Assembly: GCA_021018815.1 (NCBI GenBank)
Contig: JAITYX010000011.1
Location: forward strand, 7,206,501 to 7,270,500
Reading direction: 5' to 3'
Origin: Talinum fruticosum
Lineage: Eukaryota > Streptophyta > Magnoliopsida > Caryophyllales > Talinaceae
DNA: 64,000 nucleotides
Shown: in pieces, positions 57,991 through 64,000 of the stretch
Layout: the number at the start of each line of letters is the position of its first letter
Position numbering within the stretch: the first letter of the stretch is position 1
Position numbers and translations under genes: made by a program
The notes under the pieces: generated by a model
Told to the model about the DNA's origin: nothing
Databases searched by the model: none
What the model saw: the letters and a program-made list of their open reading frames with translations, nothing else

Positions 57991-59149
57991 TTATTAACAA
58001 GGGTCGATTTTAATTAGTTTTTTTTTCTTTTGATTTGGGGCATGTGAAGTGGCATTTATGATACTAAATTTTGATGCAAAAGTAGATAATAGTTATTGTA
58101 AAAGTAAGATATTCAAAAGATATAAGAATAAGAATGCAATTATTATATTACAATAGTCTTTAATAGTAATTTTTAAAAGAGATGGTTTTGCAAATTATTT
58201 TCATAATAATGATCTTATTTCGTGAGCTTTTTCATATCTCATCGTATGTCACTTTCATTTCATATGCTTTGAAATTGAGATTAGTTCATTTTAACAAGTT
58301 GCATACACTTATGATTCAACAAAAACCCGAATTACACGTGGACTTAACCAACCAAAAACTCGAGCATGCCAAGCCCAAGGTATTACACCTAACATAAAGA
58401 GAACATGGCTAGGCCTCACCTAGAGGCCCAAAAGCCATAAAACCGCATAGGGTCATCCTTAATCAAGCGTAAAGCAAGTAATGATAAAAATATCCACCTA
58501 CCCACCTAAAGAACGTCACATCATACTGGTACAATTTCCAAGGATTGTCAATAGTCTTACTATTCTTTCCAGGGTCTAGCTAACGCGGACCCCACCTCTT
58601 GATTTTAGTACTAACTTTTCCATTGAAGGGGCTTGATCCGACAACTCCCGAGGTCCGAGCCTTTATGTAGGTACGATGAATTCGGCGATTCAAGGCTCAA
58701 CCCGAGATGACTCATCAATAGTAAGCCCAGTCCCTCCATCCTAGTTCACTAGATTTTCTCTACAAATAGATAGTCGTCTATGGGGAGATGATTGGCTTAA
58801 AGTGGAATTCAATGAGCGGATAAGGTTACTAAAATAATATCCCGATGGGACAAGCCGAGGAGTCGGAGAGGAACACTCGGGAGAAAGGGGATGGCAAAAC
58901 ACTCCTTCACCCAAAACTCAATCTATGCAAGTGCTCTTGCAACCAACTCGCGGTTTCGTGAAAGCTATGTTACCATCTCATGTATGATAACGAGATGAGT
59001 CAACAATAAACCAATTCCGGTCTTTCCCTAACTTCGACAAGAAGAAAGTCTTTCCAAGTAGACACTCCCCAATAAAGCTTCCTTCAAGGATCCAGGGCCT
59101 TAAGCAAACTCGCCGTTAGAGGCGTTCCCCTACAGGGAAGAAAACGGTC
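57990..59149. other. Probable leader of the gypsy element
   Basis: From about 58380 the composition changes (higher GC, 'ccgagg', 'aacccgag' phrases) and leads into the gag remnant. No LTR boundary or primer-binding site could be placed. Confidence 0.35.
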
Positions 59150-60650
59150 CTTTTCATAGAACTATGTTGAGGGTGACATTTGGTGTTGAGATTGTGGACG
59201 CCTCTTTGGGCCACAAAGTTAAAGTCCATCCATTAGCCCTTACAATGGTACTACGGTACTACGGATCCAAATGAACACATCTCCAATCACATATATGTGC
59301 CGGATGTAGAGTGACCGGGGTGTTGTAGGGTCTTCCCTACCACATTAAAAGGGGTGGCACACAATAGTGGTTGGGTAGCTTGCCACCTGGGAGCATAACA
59401 TAGTTTCATGAGCTCATCGAGTAGTTGTATTGAAATTTTGTGGTCATCACTAAAGAGAAGAAAATGAGCATCAATCCGGCTAAGTAGAGGTAGGGAAAAA
59501 AGAATCCTTGAAAACACATGTCCAATGCTTTTAACACGAGGTCGTCCCGATTCATGACCTTCAGGATGGAGTGGCCTTCGCAACTTTCCTTAATGGGTTA
59601 CCAAATGAGGAAGGGGGTTTCATTTCAGCTTGGCCGAGCGAAAGTGACTATTCTCTCTAAGGCGCTTAAAAAGGCCTCAAAATTCATCCAAGCTACCGAA
59701 ATCAATGTCGGAGGAGTTAAAATCTAAAAGGGAAGACTAGGGCAGGAGTGATCCCTAAAAATAGTTAGAAGCCTTATCCCCCACAATGAAATTTGAGGTT
59801 CAATGTCGACTTGTGGAGCATTCTTGTAGAGATCCTAGAACATCTCATGTTGAAAAATCCTACCCCGATGACAAACCGGGTGAAGCTAAAAAATGCGAAC
59901 AAGTGTGTGAGTATCATCGTCGAGTGGGACACACCACTTCAAAATTTTTGGAGTTGAGGAAACTATTGTATGAGCTTACGGACAAGGGGTAGATCAATAG
60001 GTTCCCGAAAATGGGCTTCTAGGGATTACTATAAACAAAGTGCTAGATAAAAGAAAACTAGATGAAAAGGACCTTGTCATTGCTACCATCTCTGGGGGCA
60101 TGACAAAGGGTACCATTTCCACTTTTGTGTAGAAGGAACAATTGCGGAGGTCGTAACAGTAACAGAGTGATCGGCGAGTCCGCACGTATCAACGTGCCCG
60201 CAATGACCTTTTTGGCCTTGGATCCATTGGGCGTGAAAACACCCCATGTTATAGAGATGAAAGTCACAAATTCCTTGATATGGCAGGTACTCATTAACAC
60301 GAGAAGCTTAGTGGACATCATCTCTTTAGATTGTCTAAAGAAGATGTAGTGTAAGCGGGTTGACTTCATCCTTTTGTCCAACCCCATCTTGGGATTCGGT
60401 GGGCAAATTGTGTGCCCCAATGGGGATAATCCGCCATCTTTTACAGATTGAAGAAAAAAGAGTTGGTCGCAGCCTAGAGATTAACGTTTGTTGGTTGACA
60501 TTGAGATGGCATATAACATCATTCTAAGAAGGCCGACCCTTCAAAAGGTTTATCATTTGGTCACAACATACTTGTTACTTATGCCATTCGAGATAGAAAT
60601 TGTAGAGGTCAACAAAGTCAAGGGTGATCAAAAAGTTGTTGAGGAGTTAC
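59150..60650 (+). pseudogene. Ty3/gypsy gag-protease remnant, TAT-like
   Basis: Plus-strand pieces, with frameshifts and stops. The gag core reads FPTTLKGVAHNW and LPPGSITSFHELIEQLY near 59330-59430, then KVTILSKALKKASKFIQATE near 59640. The gag tail is CEYHRRVGHTTSKFLELRKL near 59910. The protease region follows: MTFLALDPLGVKTPHVIEMK and VLINTRSLVDIISLDCLKKM, where the catalytic D-S/T-G has decayed to NTRS. Then comes ILGFGGQIVCP and DIEMAYNIILRRPTLQKVYH. Block order and wording fit the TAT/Ogre lineage. It is cut off at about 60650 before the reverse transcriptase. Confidence 0.8.
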
Positions 60651-61560
60651 AGGTGCTTGAAAAGTTGTGGGAGATGTCATTCTTGTCACATAAATTTACA
60701 AATTTTGAGTAGTCAAACTCCCTTCCACGATCAGTTCAAATTCTCCTGATCCGAGTCTCAAAATTCACTTGTATTTTCCTACAAATCTTAGTAATTCTAT
60801 GAAGGTTTCATTCTTATTCTTTAGAAAACAAACCCAGGTAAATCTTGAGTAATCATCAACAATAACCAGTACATATGAATTACCTCCTAAGATTTTAACA
60901 TGAATTTCACCACACAAATCCATATGTATCAATTCAAGCACTTTGGATGTAGAAACTGTTTTGAGTGGCTTAAATGATGATCCAACTTGATTTCCTTTTG
61001 TGCAATTAAATGAGTAATTAGGTAGTCCTCTAACTAACCCATGAGATACAAGTTTCTTGATTGTATACATACTGATATGACCTAGTCTACAATGCAATGT
61101 CCAAGAATCATCATTGATGAAGCTTTTAAACATGATAGATCTTGATTAGAATTAGAAAGAGGAGTGGTGTAAGTGTTATCTAACCACGGATCATATAGCT
61201 TTGTCTCTTTAGTAGCTGCATCGAAATGAAGTAGTTGGTCCGAGTGAATATAATCTTACCTCTTGACCTTTGTCACATGGTTGAGAAATACTCGGAAGAT
61301 TATACTTGAGACCCTTTACAAGATACATTGTACTAACTAAGTTGTCTCTTTGTCCAATCCTACCAATCCTAACAATCTTGCATTTGTTATTATCTCCGAA
61401 TGTGACTTTTCCTCTTTTCATATCTTCGAGTTCTAAGAAGAGTCTTGAATCACTAGACATATGGTGAGAACATCCACTGTCTAAGTACCAGTGACCTTTT
61501 TGTTTCGAGTCACTTAAAAATAGAAACAAACTAACCCTTCTCACTTCTTCTTACAAACCC
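60651..61560 (-). pseudogene. copia protease and integrase
   Basis: Protease: HWYLDSGCSHHMSSDSRLF, with the active-site D-S-G. Then VTFGDNNKCKIVRIGRIG and YLVKGLKYNLPSISQ. GAG-pre-integrase: WTLHCRLGHISMYTIKKL. The integrase core shows HMDLCG (first Asp) and a TDRGREFDYSKF block (second Asp) near 60720, in a different frame. The third catalytic residue region is missing because the element ends there. Stops and frameshifts at about 61135-61210 and 60765. Confidence 0.85.
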
Positions 61561-61689
61561 AATAACTGTTTTTACTGTGGTCATTTTTCGAGGAAGAGCA
61601 CTTTTAGGAACCCAAATTTGAATGATTTGGGTTTGATATAATTCTGAGTCTTCTTCTTTGAGAGCTAACTCTGTGTCCTCTTTCTTCCG

Positions 61690-63260
61690 AAATCATCTTC
61701 TTTTGTAAACTGGTTGAGAAGAATTTTTCTTAAAAGTCTGGTTTGGGGTAAGTCCCTTTCTTCTTTGAATGAATGAGATCATGCTCAGCCTTCCTAAACT
61801 TAATCGTTCGGAATTAGTTTTGAAAAGACTTTTGTAGGAATTGTCTTCCTGTTCAGACATTGTAACCAAGTCCTTTTTTTTTTTTTTTGAAAAGAAGCAC
61901 ATTGAGAACCAAGTAGTAAATCAAGGTTTTTCTGACTTGGAGTAAGCTTTAAAACTAACTCCCGAGACTCAATGAAGTTTTGTTTTAATTGCTCATTCTC
62001 CGTTCCGAGGCACTCGGACTTAGTCTCATTATCTTGAGTACTAGTATCAAGTACCTTTAGGTTTTGTCACGGTTTTTCTAAATAATTTTTCAATGATTTG
62101 TTCTCGAGTCTTGAGAGATTTAATTTCTCTTTAAATTTAGAAGAATTAGAATTAGACTTCTCATCCAATGTAAAAATGTATCTAGCTAGATCATGTTTGA
62201 ATAATTTGAGAAAATAATTTATTACCTCTTGAGGGTCTATTTCCTCGATATCCGATGCTTCACTTTCTAACTCGGATCCGGGCTCAAAGTCCGACAGAGC
62301 CATGGGACACTTTGACTCATCGTCGGTGTCGTCATCTTCTCCAAGTGGCTACCATAGCCTTTTTTTCTTTCTATCCTTTCTCCTCTTTGTACAGACCCTT
62401 GAATATATGTTCTTTGTTGGAACACTCAAAACAACCAAAGTTCTTAGTTAAAGTTAAATTAGAAGGAGAAGAGAATTTACCTTTTTGTCCTTCTTATAGA
62501 ACTCGCTTAGGCTTCTCCTGCCATTTTTGTATTTCATCATTGTCTTGAATCCTCGAGGTAGAAGAGCCATGGGGTCTTCCTTGGAATCCGAGGAGCTCGG
62601 ATTCGTCTTCCATTAGATGCAACTCATGGGTGAGTAGTTTCCCAATGAGTTCATATGGCTTCAATTAAGTAAGATCATGAGCTTCTCCAATAGTAGTCAC
62701 CTTGCGACCCCATCTTCTCTTCGGTGGACTCCTCATAATCTTTCCGACAATCTCTTCATGAGATATCTTCCTTTCGAGGGACTTGAGATTATTGACAATC
62801 TCAATGAAGCAAATATACATTTGATTTATGTTCTCATCAGCCTCCATCTTGAACATTTCATACTTGTGGAGATACCGACTTATCTTAGCTTGCTTCACTT
62901 GACTGGTACCTTCATAAGTAGTAACTAGTGTGTCCAAGACTTCCTTGGCAGTATCACAAGTAGATACTCGTTATATTCTGCTGAGTTAATAGCGGACATC
63001 AGTGTGTTCATTACCTTGAAGTTCTTTTTATATTTCTCGTTTTCTTCAACCGTGAATTCCGACTTTACCTTGGCTACTCGTACGAGTGCCATCCAACTTA
63101 GTGGGAATATAGTTGCCATTATAGATGATATTCCGGACATCTTCATCATAGTTTTGGATGAAGCACTCCATGATCTTCTTCCAGTGAGCGAAGTTTGATC
63201 CCTTGAACTTGGGTGGTCTAGTTAAAGATCTTCCTTCATCGAACTCTCCATAGTCATTTG
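61690..63260 (-). pseudogene. copia gag (SIRE-like)
   Basis: Starts near 63260. Blocks in order: VEENEKYKKNFKVMNTLMSA, YEGTSQVKQAKISRYLHKYE, FKMEADENINQMYICFIEIV, then a zinc-knuckle area in which FGCFECSNKEHIFK keeps part of a CCHC motif. An acidic region (GSELESEASDIEEIDPQEV) and a long coiled-coil-like tail (SRLENKSLKNYLEKP) follow. Several in-frame stops. Confidence 0.8.
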
Positions 63261-63300
63261 ATCTTTAAACCTTGGATTATTAGATCCTTTGAGAAGGCTT

Positions 63301-63314
63301 GGCTCTAATATCAA
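63301..63314 (-). other. Primer-binding site
   Basis: On the minus strand TTGATATTAGAGCC, close to the initiator-Met tRNA site TTGGTATCAGAGCC of copia elements (two mismatches). Confidence 0.8.
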
Positions 63315-63315
63315 T

Positions 63316-63999
63316 TGAATATTTGCTCTTGTAGTCCGAGTCACCCTAGAGGGAGGGTGAATAGGGTAAGAAGGAAATTTTGTGGAATAAAATATTTTCT
63401 ACCAAGTTAGAACTCGAAATGAGATTCCGAATCTAGAATGAATTCAGAAAGTAAAAACACGGAAAATACATGGGAACCCTCCCGGACAGAAAACCACGGA
63501 CGAGTGTCGATCCGGACACCAAGTCAAATCCACTATTATGAATCCATAAAATACTAGGATCGACTCTTATAGAATTGCTCCCTTAAACAATTCAATACAA
63601 ATTTTCTTAGACATAGTAGTTCCCTTATATGCCCTAATACTTCCTAACCGACTTATAGCTAAGCACAATTGAGCTAAGTTACCCCTTACAGCTCAATCAA
63701 GGAACAATTACGAGAAGTAGTAAGAGTAAGAGTTTGATTACAAGACCTCTTCTGTTTTTACTCGGTAGTTAAGAAAAGCTTAAGGACAGAGTTGAAAGTT
63801 GAAAGATTGAGAGAGTAAGATTAGAATTCAGTTTTAGTAATCTCATCAATCCCTAAATCTTATAGATTGGCTTCTATTTATAATCAGCAAGACAAATAGT
63901 TGTTGTGATCGATCCTAGACCGAGAAACTTCACTAGCCGTTTTAACGGATAATTTGAGTCCCTCGAAATAGAGCTATTGTAGAGATGAATGTTGTGCTT
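63316..63999 (-). repeat. 5' LTR of the SIRE-like element (partial)
   Basis: On the minus strand the LTR ends ...AATATTCA just before the primer-binding site. Its start lies outside the window. Contains a minus-strand TATAAATAG (about 63873-63881), a plausible LTR promoter. Confidence 0.75.
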
Positions 64000-64000
64000 C

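Larger units (their letters stand above)
60651..63999 (-). mobile_element. Ty1/copia element, SIRE/Maximus-like, truncated
   Basis: Read leftward from beyond the right edge: LTR (63316 to past 63999), primer-binding site (63301-63314), gag (about 63260-61690), protease (61544-61209) and integrase (61133 to about 60651). The integrase stops abruptly at about 60650, against the gypsy remnant. Gag wording (YEGTSQVKQAKI, KSLERKISHEEIVGKI) and integrase wording (ELIHMDLCGEI, VIVDDYSRFTWV) fit the SIRE/Maximus lineage. Frames are broken in several places. Confidence 0.88.

Overview
The window is nuclear DNA from a flowering plant, probably a eudicot, but I cannot name the species. The evidence is genes with GT/AG introns, an endo-polygalacturonase, an L-type lectin receptor kinase, and plant-specific transposon lineages (Ty1/copia Ale-like and SIRE/Maximus-like, Ty3/gypsy TAT-like, CACTA, hAT MITEs, a Helitron). 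It is gene-poor. Only two host genes can be supported, and nearly everything else is layered transposable-element debris.

Layout. 1-5.6 kb: decayed sequence with a DUF1985/plant-mobile-domain-like reading frame and a 234-bp tandem duplication. 5.66-10.50 kb: a complete but frameshifted Ty1/copia element with 165-bp LTRs. 13.04-16.24 kb: an eight-exon polygalacturonase gene (+). 16.54-19.91 kb: a 3.4-kb solo LTR with target duplication GTTGT. 22.3-23.2 kb: a decayed copia integrase (-). 23.2-27.8 kb: a large inverted duplication (arms about 1.37 kb) built from fold-back elements, one arm carrying a hAT MITE. 28.5-31.5 kb: a second solo LTR, opposite orientation, target duplication AATTT, inserted in a CACTA-related repeat whose uninterrupted copy sits at 41.2-42.3 kb. 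33.0-36.0 kb: a 5'-truncated CACTA with a broken TNPA-like gene (-). 36.2-39.9 kb: a non-autonomous CACTA carrying exons of a host membrane-protein gene (Pack-CACTA), inserted into a fold-back element. 45.1-45.5 kb: a TIR MITE. 46.3-55.9 kb: the lectin receptor kinase (+), with a 7.1-kb first intron holding a fold-back MITE and a Helitron with four 5' ends. 56.7-57.2 kb: a hAT-like MITE. 59.2-60.65 kb: a TAT-type gypsy gag/protease remnant (+), abutting a SIRE-type copia element (-) that runs off the right edge.

The two host genes do not work together. The polygalacturonase is a predicted secreted pectin-degrading enzyme; the receptor kinase is a predicted plasma-membrane sensor. Each is complete in motifs, but each has exactly one single-base frameshift, next to a homopolymer (GGG at 14179-14181; CCCCC near 54580). 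In both, the splice phases independently require one more base. Residual assembly indels are therefore as likely as true mutation.

The clearest biological story is transposon stratigraphy. Several insertions can be ordered because an empty site survives elsewhere in the window: the hAT MITE in one arm of the inverted duplication, the solo LTR in the CACTA-related repeat, and the Pack-CACTA in a fold-back element.
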